Below, in pieces: positions 50,682 through 59,030 of a stretch of DNA of 64,000 bases. Under the pieces are notes generated by a model. The model had not been told where the DNA came from. It did no database searches and saw nothing but the letters and a program-made list of their open reading frames with translations. Every line of letters starts with the position of its first letter. Position 1 is the stretch's first letter. Made by a program: the position numbers and the translations under genes. The stretch is from NCBI RefSeq assembly GCF_001427125.1, contig NZ_LMGK01000020.1, positions 127,263-191,262 of the forward strand, written 5' to 3'. This DNA comes from Pseudomonas sp. Root562 (GTDB lineage Bacteria; Pseudomonadota; Gammaproteobacteria; Pseudomonadales; Pseudomonadaceae).

Positions 50682-51488
50682 TCAGTCCAGTTTGTCGCTA
50701 TCGACATGCCATTTACTGAGGAGCGCGGCGTAACTGCCGTCGGCGCGCATGCCTTGCAGCACTTCGGTGAGCGCCACGGTCAACTGCGGATCGCTTTTAC
50801 GCACGCCGAAGCCGGTGAGGATGCGGTTGAATGCCGGCACCGCCGACTGAAACAGATCCGGGGCCAGTTGCTGGTAGTGGCCGGCAGATTCGACCGTGGT
50901 GCCGAAAGCGTCCACCTGGTTGATGCGCAAGGCCTGGAAGGCGTCGGCGTCGACGTTGTACACCACCAGTTTCATCGGCGGCTTGCCGGCCGCTTCGAGT
51001 TTTTCGTTCTCTTTGCCCAGCAGCACGCGGATAGTCGAACCGTTACTGACCGCGACCTTGAGCCCGGACAAATCTTCCAGCGTGTTCACCGACTTCGGAT
51101 TGCCCTTGGGCACCACGATGGACTGGCTGGAATACATGAAGTTGACGATGTCGATCACTTCACGGCGTTCGGGTTTGTCGAACAGTTGGTCGACGATCAT
51201 GTCGCACTGCTGCGCGAGTAATGCAGGGATCAGCCCGGCGAAGGGCGAGATGCGCCATTCGACTTTCTTGTTACCCAAACGCTGGGCAATCGCTTCGCCC
51301 ATATCCACCTGAAGCCCGACCGGTTGTTGCTTCAGGTCAAACGACACCAGCGGCGGCGAATCCATGCCGGAGCAATAGACGATCTTCTCGCTCTTGCTTA
51401 ATCGCTCGGGCAATTCGGGGGCGGCCATCGCCCATTGCGAACACAGACTCAAGGTGAACAGGGCAACTAACGCGCAAGGCTTGTGCAT
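50682..51488 (-). CDS. Amino-acid ABC transporter substrate-binding protein
   Basis: This 268-residue periplasmic protein has a signal peptide (CALVALFTLSLCSQWAMA, cut before APELPER) and the SBP_bac_3 fold (PPLVSFDLKQQPVGLQVDMGEAIAQRLG, then the LSGLKVAVSNGSTI hinge). It is first of the three transporter genes and 54 bases downstream of the GntR gene. The ligand is not predictable in detail. Confidence 0.92.
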   Translation of the reverse strand: MHKPCALVALFTLSLCSQWAMAAPELPERLSKSEKIVYCSGMDSPPLVSFDLKQQPVGLQVDMGEAIAQRLGNKKVEWRISPFAGLIPALLAQQCDMIVDQLFDKPERREVIDIVNFMYSSQSIVVPKGNPKSVNTLEDLSGLKVAVSNGSTIRVLLGKENEKLEAAGKPPMKLVVYNVDADAFQALRINQVDAFGTTVESAGHYQQLAPDLFQSAVPAFNRILTGFGVRKSDPQLTVALTEVLQGMRADGSYAALLSKWHVDSDKLD

Positions 51489-51542
51489 GTCATGACTCCA
51501 GTTGGCTGCAAATGCCCCCCTGTGCAGGAGGTGGTTGTTCTT

Positions 51543-52211
51543 CTATTGATGGGCTTCGAGAAACTGAATCAACCGCGGGATGGTGCCTTCGATGTGTTCG
51601 CACACCACTTCTGCGGCTTTGTCCGGATCGCCGGAACGCAGGGCGGCGACAATCGAGGCATGCTCATCCCGGGCACTGCGTGGCTTGTCGGCGTGTTGCA
51701 GCCACAGGCGCATGTGCGGTTCGATCACCGAATACAGCGCCGAAATCTGCCGCATCAACCGCGGGCGTTCGCTCAGGCTGCACAAGTACTCATGGAACGC
51801 GCGATGACGGCTGACCCACTCGGCACCGTCCTCGCGGTAGTCGTCCATCTCGTCCAGCAGACGCTCCAGATGGCTGAAATGGCGCTCGGTCATCTTGCTC
51901 ACAGCCACCCGGATCGCGAGCCCCTCAAGGGCGCTGCGCATCTCGAACACCTCACGCATTTCCTCGATGTTCAGGCCGCGCACAATGGCGCCGCGATTGG
52001 GCCGCAATGTCACCAGACCGTCAGCATCCAGACGGCGGAAAGCCTCACGCACCGGCATGCGGCTCATGCCGATTTCACCGGCGATGTCCTCGGCGATCAG
52101 CCGTTCGCCGGTGCGGTAACGACCTTTGCAAATAGCCTCCAGAAGAAAGTTGTAGGCCTCTTCCTCAGCAGTGACAGGCTGACGCTCGGTATAGGCAGGG
52201 GCGAATTTCAT
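51543..52211 (-). CDS. GntR-family (FadR/VanR type) transcriptional regulator
   Basis: This 222-residue regulator has an N-terminal winged helix (RLIAEDIAGEIGMSRMPVREAFRRLDADGLV) and an all-helical FCD ligand domain (residues about 95-215) with metal-binding His and Asp. The ATG at 52211 has AAGGTG upstream. It is first of a probable gntR-ABC-ggt transcription unit and is likely to control it. Confidence 0.9.
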   Translation of the reverse strand: MKFAPAYTERQPVTAEEEAYNFLLEAICKGRYRTGERLIAEDIAGEIGMSRMPVREAFRRLDADGLVTLRPNRGAIVRGLNIEEMREVFEMRSALEGLAIRVAVSKMTERHFSHLERLLDEMDDYREDGAEWVSRHRAFHEYLCSLSERPRLMRQISALYSVIEPHMRLWLQHADKPRSARDEHASIVAALRSGDPDKAAEVVCEHIEGTIPRLIQFLEAHQ

Positions 52212-52221
52212 CGGTGCACCT

Positions 52222-52283
52222 TTTGTATTTTTGTATCCAATTATCCACAAAGCCAAAAAAGCATATTGCATGCCAAATTTGGC
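52222..52283. promoter_or_regulatory. Candidate GntR operators upstream of the gamma-glutamyl module
   Basis: TTTGTAT is repeated at 52222 and 52230, and the perfect palindrome GCCAAATTTGGC lies at 52272-52283. All are within 75 bases upstream of the GntR start. The rest of the 365-base gap to 52577 shows no gene or clear element. Confidence 0.4.
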
Positions 52284-52576
52284 GCATGGTTTACAGGTGT
52301 TTGATTACACTGAAGTATCAGCCTTCAACGGGGCTGCATAAGGCTGAAGGGGCCGACCGGTAACGAGTTGAAATGCCCCAACCTGTCACCTGCCGGCCTC
52401 AAAATGGTGCTGGTGGTAACACGGATGATCGCTACGCTTCGATGGGCAGGCTTCGCAGCAAACCTTGAGTCGTAAAGCGCGCGGGCATCCTGGGTGGAAA
52501 CGATCTTTGCAAGCTCCTAAGCCCTTGCTCTTGCGTGTAAAGTAGCCGCCATAAAAACCTGATCAGGAACCCGACC

Positions 52577-53722
52577 GTGGCCAAATCTTCCCTCGATATC
52601 AGCGCCAACTTCGACAGCGGCAACATTCAAGTCATCGACCTCAGTGACCCGCTCAAGCCGCTGCTGGCGATCCGCCCTGATAGCAAAAGCCACCATTTTC
52701 AATGGTTCCACTTCAAGGCCAGTGGCCTGCATGTCGGCCAGGAGCATTGGTTTCGCCTGAACAATGCCAGCCAGTCTTCGTACAACAAGGCCTGGGACGG
52801 TTATCAGGCAGTCGCTTCCTACGACCACGTCAACTGGTTCCGCGTACCGACCATCTTCGAAGGCGACTGCCTGCGCTTCTGCCTCGAAGCCACCCAGACC
52901 CACGCCTGGTTCGCCTACTTCGAACCCTACAGTCGTGGCCGTCACGACTGGCTGATTGAACAAGCACTGGCCAAGGCTGGCACCGAGTTGCTGGCCACCG
53001 GCAAAAGTGTCGAAGGTCGCGATATCCAATTGTTGCGCAAAGGCACCGGCGCCGAAGGCCAGCGCAAGGTGTGGATCATTGCCCAGCAACATCCCGGCGA
53101 GCACATGGCCGAGTGGTTCATGGAGGGTGTCATCGAACGCCTCGAACGGCACGACGACCCGGGGCTGAGCAAACTGCTGGCCAGCGCCGACCTGTATCTG
53201 GTGCCGAACATGAACCCGGACGGCGCCTTCCACGGTCACCTGCGCACCAACGCCATGGGCCAGGACCTCAATCGCGCCTGGCAGAGCGCCAGCCCGGAAA
53301 TCAGCCCGGAGGTGTTTTTCGTACAGCAGCAGATGGAGAAGTATGGCGTCGATATGTTCATCGACGTGCACGGTGACGAGGAAATCCCTCACGTGTTCAC
53401 CGCCGCATGCGAAGGCAATCCGGGTTACACACCGCGGATCGAACAACTCGAAGAACATTTCCGCAGCCACTTGAAACGCACCACCAAGGATTTCCAGACC
53501 AAGTACGGCTACACCCGCGACGAACCGGGCAAGGCCAACATGACCTTGGCCTGCAACGCCGTCGGGCAGAAATACGACTGCTTGTCCCTGACGCTGGAAA
53601 TGCCGTTCAAGGACCACGACGATCATCCGGACCCGTTGACGGGATGGTCGGGCAAGCGTTCGAAGCAGTTGGGCAAGGATGTGTTGACGACAGTGGCGGA
53701 GATGGTTGATTCGTTGCGTTGA
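52577..53722 (+). CDS. M14-family zinc carboxypeptidase with N-terminal beta-domain
   Basis: This 381-residue cytosolic-type carboxypeptidase has an N-terminal domain (about 1-125) typical of CCP-like M14 enzymes and a zinc peptidase domain. Zinc ligands are His172 and Glu175 in QQHPGEHMAEW and His265 in DVHGDEE; the general base is Glu341 in LTLEMPF. There is no signal peptide. The start is GTG at 52577 with AGGA upstream. CCP-type enzymes remove C-terminal acidic or other residues; its bacterial substrate is unknown. Confidence 0.9.
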   Translation: MAKSSLDISANFDSGNIQVIDLSDPLKPLLAIRPDSKSHHFQWFHFKASGLHVGQEHWFRLNNASQSSYNKAWDGYQAVASYDHVNWFRVPTIFEGDCLRFCLEATQTHAWFAYFEPYSRGRHDWLIEQALAKAGTELLATGKSVEGRDIQLLRKGTGAEGQRKVWIIAQQHPGEHMAEWFMEGVIERLERHDDPGLSKLLASADLYLVPNMNPDGAFHGHLRTNAMGQDLNRAWQSASPEISPEVFFVQQQMEKYGVDMFIDVHGDEEIPHVFTAACEGNPGYTPRIEQLEEHFRSHLKRTTKDFQTKYGYTRDEPGKANMTLACNAVGQKYDCLSLTLEMPFKDHDDHPDPLTGWSGKRSKQLGKDVLTTVAEMVDSLR

Positions 53723-53769
53723 TCTACCCGGATGGCTGCATGCCCGGCATGCAGCCTTCAAGCCCTCAG

Positions 53770-54315
53770 TTACCCGCGATCTTTCCCTCGCAACATGCTG
53801 TCCAGCACCTCATCACGCCGAATCCAACCGTGAAACAACGCCGCCGCCAGGTGCAGCAGCACGGTCAGGAACAACAGATAAGCCAGATACCCATGCGCCT
53901 TGCGCAAGAACGCAAACACCTGCGCGTTCGCCGGCACAATCGACGGCAACTGCAGTGAGCTGCTGAGCATCACCGGTTCGCCCGACGCCGAAATCATCGC
54001 CCAGCCCAGTAATGGCAAGACCAGCATCAAGGCGTACAGCAACACATGCGAGGCTTTGGCCGCCAGCGCTTGCCAACTTGGCAGGTCCGCCGGCAGCGGT
54101 GGCTGCGTGGTGGAAAAACGCACCACCAGACGCACGATGACCAACAGCAGAATCGCGACACCCAAAGGTTTGTGCAGATTGATCAGCCATTCATGACGCT
54201 CGGACACCGAGGCGACCATGCCCGCGCCGATGAACAACATGGCAACAATCATCAGTGCCATCAGCCAATGCAGCAGGCGCACCAAGGGAGCGAAGTGGTT
54301 GGGTTGGGTGCTCAT
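53770..54315 (-). CDS. Cytochrome b561
   Basis: This 181-residue inner-membrane di-heme b-type cytochrome has four hydrophobic helices with histidines in RLLHWLMALM, HKPLGVAILLL, HVLLYALMLV and HGYLAYLLFL. It probably passes electrons between quinol and a periplasmic partner. It overlaps the upstream catalase-like gene by 4 bases, so the two work together, possibly to feed electrons to the peroxidase. Confidence 0.92.
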   Translation of the reverse strand: MSTQPNHFAPLVRLLHWLMALMIVAMLFIGAGMVASVSERHEWLINLHKPLGVAILLLVIVRLVVRFSTTQPPLPADLPSWQALAAKASHVLLYALMLVLPLLGWAMISASGEPVMLSSSLQLPSIVPANAQVFAFLRKAHGYLAYLLFLTVLLHLAAALFHGWIRRDEVLDSMLRGKDRG

Positions 54316-55397
54316 TGCTGGGCCTCCTGTTTGGCGGCGGGCAACTGGCTGACTTCGCTGGTGCGACGCAGGTAGGAATTGGCGTAACCGGCCGAGCGAG
54401 CGGCCAGCAACGGGTCGTCGGAACCTTCGATACCGGCGGGCAGTACCAGCGGGTCGTAGTTGATGTCACGGCATTCGCCGTTGAGTTGCGGCTGGGTTTT
54501 TTCCAGCACCAGCGTGCCCGCGTTCAACACTTTGCGTCCTTCAGGCCAGGCTTTGCTGGCGTCGTTCACAGGGTCGCCAGGATTGGCCAGGATGATGTTC
54601 AACTGCCAACGCAAGGGGCCGGCGGCGATGCGTTGCACCAGGTCTTTCTCGAGAAAATCGCTGCCCTCGGGCGCAGTGGCACCCGGCGCATCCTGCGCTA
54701 CCGGCACCATGCTCCAGCGCACGGCCTGGCGTTGTCCGGCAGCGTTCACCAGATAAAACGCGTTGACGCTGTTGTAGGTTTCGGTGACATAACTGGCTGA
54801 CGGTTTGGCGGTCTTGATCCAGGCCAGGAACGGCGCGGCTTCCGGGTGCGAACCGAAGAACGCCGGCACTGCCGCGGGGTCCGGTTTGCCAGTTGCGGGC
54901 AGCGGTGACTGGGCCTGTTGCAATTGATAGAAGGCTTCGGGCGTGGCCACCGGGAACACCGGCATGCTGTTCATCCCGGTGCGCCACTGTTGGCCGTTGG
55001 CCTGATTGAAACGCAACGCCATGCTACGGATCGGCACGGCGCTGTCCGGCGCGTAGGGATTGCCGGCCGGCAAGGCAAAACGACCGACCACCGGTGTCCG
55101 CGGCTCGTTGAATACTTGCGCGATGGAGTAACTGCGCGCTTCGCCGCTGCTCTCGAAATGGCCGATCACGCACACGCCTTTGGAATGGTTGCGACGGAAT
55201 CCCGGGTGCACACCGTTGTTGGTCTCCAGCACATTGATCAGCTTTTTCGGCGTCAGGCGCTGTGGGTCAAAGGTGCCGTTGACGTAGGCAAATGCCCCGG
55301 CGACGACAGCAACGACCACGGCGATGCCAGACAGACGCAAGATCAGGCTTGCCGTGCTCAGGGGGGGCCGGTTGGGCGGTGATGATCGATCTACCAT
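54312..55397 (-). CDS. Membrane-anchored catalase-like heme peroxidase
   Basis: This 361-residue protein has an N-terminal membrane segment (about 17-38: ASLILRLSGIAVVVAVVAGAF) and a compact catalase fold. The distal histidine is in NHSKG (His71), the distal Asn in GMNSMPVF, and the heme-ligand Tyr in RSAGY (Tyr338, with Arg334). It is much shorter than true catalases, as in the SrpA/catalase-like peroxidase group. It would act in the periplasm on peroxides. It is divergent from an ECF sigma gene and has its own ECF-type promoter. Confidence 0.9.
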   Translation of the reverse strand: MVDRSSPPNRPPLSTASLILRLSGIAVVVAVVAGAFAYVNGTFDPQRLTPKKLINVLETNNGVHPGFRRNHSKGVCVIGHFESSGEARSYSIAQVFNEPRTPVVGRFALPAGNPYAPDSAVPIRSMALRFNQANGQQWRTGMNSMPVFPVATPEAFYQLQQAQSPLPATGKPDPAAVPAFFGSHPEAAPFLAWIKTAKPSASYVTETYNSVNAFYLVNAAGQRQAVRWSMVPVAQDAPGATAPEGSDFLEKDLVQRIAAGPLRWQLNIILANPGDPVNDASKAWPEGRKVLNAGTLVLEKTQPQLNGECRDINYDPLVLPAGIEGSDDPLLAARSAGYANSYLRRTSEVSQLPAAKQEAQQ

Positions 55398-55440
55398 GAA
55401 AGACTCCAGGGCCATCGGCCACAAGTGAGAAGAATCAGGC

Positions 55441-55466
55441 AGACGAACCGCACGCCGGTTTATTCC
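55441..55466 (-). promoter_or_regulatory. ECF promoter of the catalase-like/cytochrome b561 genes
   Basis: On the minus strand, GGAATA (55466-55461) is followed by 15 bases and CGTCT (55445-55441). The start codon lies 44 bases downstream. The same elements and spacing occur for the sigma gene on the other strand. Confidence 0.75.
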
Positions 55467-55494
55467 AGTGTGCGGTATTTATTTTTCCAGGCGT

Positions 55495-55520
55495 GGAATA
55501 ACCTCAAGCCCCGGTCGTCT
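55495..55520 (+). promoter_or_regulatory. ECF autoregulatory promoter of the sigma factor gene
   Basis: GGAATA (55495-55500), 15 bases, then CGTCT (55516-55520), 36 bases upstream of the sigma ATG. It is identical in elements and spacing to the divergent promoter. Confidence 0.75.
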
Positions 55521-55556
55521 CCCGACACACACAGCGTAGTGACTGGCCAGAACTTC

Positions 55557-56063
55557 ATGAACGATATCGACGAACAACTGCGAGAAATCATCCCCAGATT
55601 GCGCCGATTTGCCGTATCGCTGACGCGCAACGCCAGCAGCGCCGACGATCTGGTCCAGGCCAGCCTGGAGCGTGCGCTGTCGAGTTGGGGCGACAAACGT
55701 GCCGACGGCGATTTGCGCGCCTGGTTGTTTTCGATTCTGTATCGACAGTTTCTCGATGCGCACCGACGCACCCGGCGTTATGCGCGAATGCTCGAATTTT
55801 TCACCGGGCGTGACGATGCGCAGCCTTCGGTGGAACGCACCGTGATCGCCCAATCGACCCTCGACGCCTTCGATCGACTGCCCACCGAACAGCGCGCGCT
55901 GCTGCTTTGGGTATCGGTGGAAGGCCTGAGTTACAAAGAGGTCGCCGAGATTCTCGACGTACCCATCGGCACCGTGATGTCCCGCCTGTCCCGGGCCCGC
56001 CAGGCCCTGCGCCAACTCAGTGAAGGCGAAATCACCCGCCCCACCCTGCGGAGACTCAAATGA
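55557..56063 (+). CDS. ECF-family RNA polymerase sigma factor
   Basis: This 168-residue sigma-70-family protein has region 2 (LTRNASSADDLVQASLERAL and GDLRAWLFSILYRQFLD) and region 4 (LLLWVSVEGLSYKEVAEILDVPIGTVMSRLSRAR). The ATG at 55557 removes an unlikely 44-residue extension. The anti-sigma gene overlaps it by 4 bases. It is predicted to transcribe itself and the divergent catalase-like/cytochrome b561 genes. Confidence 0.92.
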   Translation: MNDIDEQLREIIPRLRRFAVSLTRNASSADDLVQASLERALSSWGDKRADGDLRAWLFSILYRQFLDAHRRTRRYARMLEFFTGRDDAQPSVERTVIAQSTLDAFDRLPTEQRALLLWVSVEGLSYKEVAEILDVPIGTVMSRLSRARQALRQLSEGEITRPTLRRLK

Positions 56064-56812
56064 TCAGCATGCCCCCAAGCGAGCGCGACTTGCACGCCTA
56101 CGTCGACCATCAACTCAGCGACGACGACCGACGTCTGGTAGAGACGTTTCTCACCAGTCATCCGGACGTTGCCACCCAAGTGCGAGCCTGGCAGCAAGAT
56201 GCCCAGCAACTGCGCGCAGCCCTGAGTGGCGCGTTGCAGCAACCGGCCAACCCGGAACTCGATCCCGCCATGATTCGCCTACGCCGCAAACGCCAATCGC
56301 GGCGCCACCTGGCCAGCGCCGCCATGTTGCTGATCGCCGTCAGCGTCGGCGGTTACAGTGGCTGGCAAGCCCGTGAGATGACTTTCACCAGCGCACAACT
56401 ACCGATGACCGATGCACTTCAGGCCTATCGCCTGATTGCCCAGCAAGGGATATTGCCAGCCGACTACAAGGCCGGCGACGATGGCGATATGCAGGGCTGG
56501 CTTGACCGCTACTTTATCCAGGCCAATCGCTTGCCTGACCTGTCGGGGGCCGGTTTCAAACCGGCCAGCGGGCGCTTGCTCAGCACCGAACAGGGGCCGG
56601 CGGCAATGGTGGTCTATGAGAATCAGGGCGGGCAGAAAATCAGCTTCTACGTGCGCCCGCCGGGACCGAAAAACTACCTGCTGCCCAGAGGCAGTCGCAG
56701 TGACGGCGGCTTGCAGGCCGAGTATTGGTCGGGGGGTGGCTACAACTATGCGATGGTCAGCCCGACCGATACGCCAGCCGCACAGATGCTCAGGCAAACC
56801 AGCCGGTTCTGA
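56060..56812 (+). CDS. Transmembrane anti-sigma factor
   Basis: This 250-residue protein has a cytoplasmic N-terminal domain (1-80) starting SERDLHAYVDHQLSDDDR, one membrane helix (about 85-105: HLASAAMLLIAVSVGGYSGW) and a periplasmic C-terminal domain. It is the RsiW/RskA-like membrane type; the zinc motif HxxxCxxC is absent. It would hold the ECF factor inactive until a periplasmic signal, plausibly oxidative, is sensed. Confidence 0.88.
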   Translation: MISMPPSERDLHAYVDHQLSDDDRRLVETFLTSHPDVATQVRAWQQDAQQLRAALSGALQQPANPELDPAMIRLRRKRQSRRHLASAAMLLIAVSVGGYSGWQAREMTFTSAQLPMTDALQAYRLIAQQGILPADYKAGDDGDMQGWLDRYFIQANRLPDLSGAGFKPASGRLLSTEQGPAAMVVYENQGGQKISFYVRPPGPKNYLLPRGSRSDGGLQAEYWSGGGYNYAMVSPTDTPAAQMLRQTSRF

Positions 56813-56815
56813 TCC

Positions 56816-56912
56816 CCCCTGTAGGAGTGAGCCTGCTCGCGATAGCGGTCTTATAGTCACTGAAATGTTGACTGACAGAGCGCTATCGCGAGCAGGCTCA
56901 CTCCTACAGGGG
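56816..56912. repeat. REP-type inverted repeat, 32-bp perfect arms
   Basis: CCCCTGTAGGAGTGAGCCTG... (56816-56847) is exactly complementary to 56881-56912. It lies between the convergent anti-sigma and IclR genes. Confidence 0.88.
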
Positions 56913-56924
56913 ACGGTAGAGAAT

Positions 56925-57761
56925 TCAAACCTGCCCAAACACCTGCGATGGCCGTCGCAATAGTGGATCAAACGGGTTGATTCGCGGACCGATCAACGCC
57001 GCTTCACGTTTGAGCATTTCGACCACCGTCGGCAAACGATCCGGACCTAATCGATCGCTCACGGTGGCCACACTCAACGCCGCCACTGCCCGCCCTTCGC
57101 GATCGAGAATCGGCACGGCCACCCCGGCCATGCCCTGCAACACGCCGGTGTTGCGCCCGGCGTAACCGAGCTTGCGCACGTTCTCGACTTCCGAGCGCAG
57201 GAACACTTCGTCGTACAAATGGAAATCCTTCAACCGCGGCAGGTTGTAGTGGATGACCGTGTCGCGCTCCTCCTCCGGCAGGAATGCCAGGATCGCCAGG
57301 CTGCCCTGACCCACGCCCAGCGCCACGCGCCCGCCGATATCACCGGTGAACGTACGGATCGGAAACGGCCCTTCACTGCGGTCCAGACAAATCGCATCGA
57401 AACCACTGCGCGCCAGCAAAAACAACGAGTCGCCCAACGATGCCGACAGCCGCAACAGTGACGGGCGCACCAGCTCGCGCAGGTTGCCACTGTTACCTGC
57501 GCGGGCCGCCAGGGCGAAAAAATCCAGGCTCAGGCGATAACGTTTGCTGCGCGCGTCCTGCTCGACCATGCCCTCTTCCATCAGGCTGCGCAGCAAACGG
57601 TGGGTAGTCGGTTGCGACAAGCCGATGTGTTGGGCCAATTGCGTCACACGCTCCCCGCCTTCGACGGTGTCACCCAACGCACGCAGCACCGCAAACAACC
57701 GTGAGACGGCGCCGACACCGACTTCATTTTTGCTTTCATTCCGGTCAATGGAATCTGACAT
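56925..57761 (-). CDS. IclR-family transcriptional regulator
   Basis: This 278-residue regulator has an N-terminal winged helix (RVTQLAQHIGLSQPTTHRLLRSLMEEGMV) and a C-terminal IclR effector domain (GNSGNLRELVRPSLLRLSASL to GLLQGMAGVAVPILDREGR-type blocks). The ATG at 57761 fits; the open frame runs on upstream across the neighbouring ABC gene but that part is not coding. It is divergent from the ABC importer/HcnABC-like operon and probably controls it. Confidence 0.9.
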   Translation of the reverse strand: MSDSIDRNESKNEVGVGAVSRLFAVLRALGDTVEGGERVTQLAQHIGLSQPTTHRLLRSLMEEGMVEQDARSKRYRLSLDFFALAARAGNSGNLRELVRPSLLRLSASLGDSLFLLARSGFDAICLDRSEGPFPIRTFTGDIGGRVALGVGQGSLAILAFLPEEERDTVIHYNLPRLKDFHLYDEVFLRSEVENVRKLGYAGRNTGVLQGMAGVAVPILDREGRAVAALSVATVSDRLGPDRLPTVVEMLKREAALIGPRINPFDPLLRRPSQVFGQV

Positions 57762-58004
57762 GTAGTTTCTCGACAATTTATTTACTGATCGAATAAAACT
57801 GAAAATAGTTATCGCCTCAGTGAAATAGGCCATTGAGCCCATCCTAGTCTTCGTCCTAATCTGCGTCCAGACAGGGGCGATTCGAACAACAGCGGCAGCC
57901 GACTCAAGTCGAGCGCCAACGCACCCCGCAACAATCTTTCGTATCTGCCCATACAAAAAAGCGCGCCTTCGGGCGACGCATAACAATCCCAGGTGGAGGC
58001 AGTC

Positions 58005-59030
58005 ATGGCTTTTGTGCAACTTGAAAAACTCGGCAAACGCTACGGTGACATCGACGCCGTGGTCGCCACCGACCTCTCGGTGGAAAAAGGCGAGTTCGTG
58101 TCCCTGCTCGGCCCTTCCGGGTGCGGCAAAACCACCACCCTGCAAATGATCGCCGGCTTCGTCGAAGTCACCAGTGGGCGCATCGTGCTCGATGGCCGCG
58201 ACATCACCCACGCCAAACCCGCCAGCCGTGGCCTGGGCGTGGTGTTCCAGAGTTACGCACTGTTCCCGCACATGACCGTCAAGGACAACGTCGCCTTCGG
58301 CCTGCGGATGCGCAAGGTGCCGAGCGCCGAAATCCGGCAGCGGGTGGACCGCGTGCTGAAACTGGTTCGCCTCGATCAGCACGCCGAGCGTTACCCTCGG
58401 GAGTTGTCCGGTGGCCAGCGCCAGCGTGTCGCCCTGGCGCGGGCACTGGTCATCCAGCCGCCGGTGTTGCTGCTCGATGAGCCGCTGTCCAACCTCGACG
58501 CCAACCTGCGCGAAGAGATGCAATTCGAGATCCGCCGCATCCAGCGCGAAGTCGGGATCACCACGCTGATGGTCACCCATGACCAATCCGAAGCGCTGTC
58601 GATCAGTGATCGCGTAGTGGTGATGCAGGCTGGCCGGATCACCCAGATCGATGCGCCCTACACCCTCTACGAACACCCGCGCACCGAGTTCATTTCCGGC
58701 TTCGTCGGCAAGGCCAATCTGCTGCCCGGTGAACGAGACAGCAGCGGTGGGGTTCAGGTGTGCAGTCGTGGTGACGGTGATCTGACCTTGAGCCTGCGCC
58801 CGGAAAAAATCGATCTGCGTGACGCCGGTCATGGACGCTTGCAGGGCAAGATTGCCAGCCGTTTTTTTCTCGGCAGCCAATGGCTCTACAGCGTGTCGAC
58901 GCCCCTCGGTGAACTCTGCGTGGTACGCCGCAACGATGGCTCGGCACCGCTGAGCGAAGGCACAGCCGTTGGCCTCGATTGGGATGCCGCACTGCTGCGT
59001 GTACTGACTGTCGACGAGGTGATCGCATGA
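58005..59030 (+). CDS. ABC transporter ATP-binding protein, polyamine/opine (PotA) type
   Basis: This 341-residue ATPase has Walker A GPSGCGKT, signature LSGGQRQRVALARALV, Walker B LLLDEPLSNLD, switch histidine in MVTHDQSEAL and a C-terminal TOBE domain. A strong GGAGG is 6 bases before the ATG at 58005. It is first of an operon with two permeases, three oxidoreductase subunits and a binding protein. The substrate is likely a cationic or amino-acid-derived compound. Confidence 0.93.
   Translation: MAFVQLEKLGKRYGDIDAVVATDLSVEKGEFVSLLGPSGCGKTTTLQMIAGFVEVTSGRIVLDGRDITHAKPASRGLGVVFQSYALFPHMTVKDNVAFGLRMRKVPSAEIRQRVDRVLKLVRLDQHAERYPRELSGGQRQRVALARALVIQPPVLLLDEPLSNLDANLREEMQFEIRRIQREVGITTLMVTHDQSEALSISDRVVVMQAGRITQIDAPYTLYEHPRTEFISGFVGKANLLPGERDSSGGVQVCSRGDGDLTLSLRPEKIDLRDAGHGRLQGKIASRFFLGSQWLYSVSTPLGELCVVRRNDGSAPLSEGTAVGLDWDAALLRVLTVDEVIA

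Noticed and set aside
57762..58880. Long N-terminal extension of the IclR regulator over the ABC ATPase gene
   Set aside because: It is antisense to a clear ATPase gene, and IclR proteins of about 270-280 residues start at the ATG at 57761.
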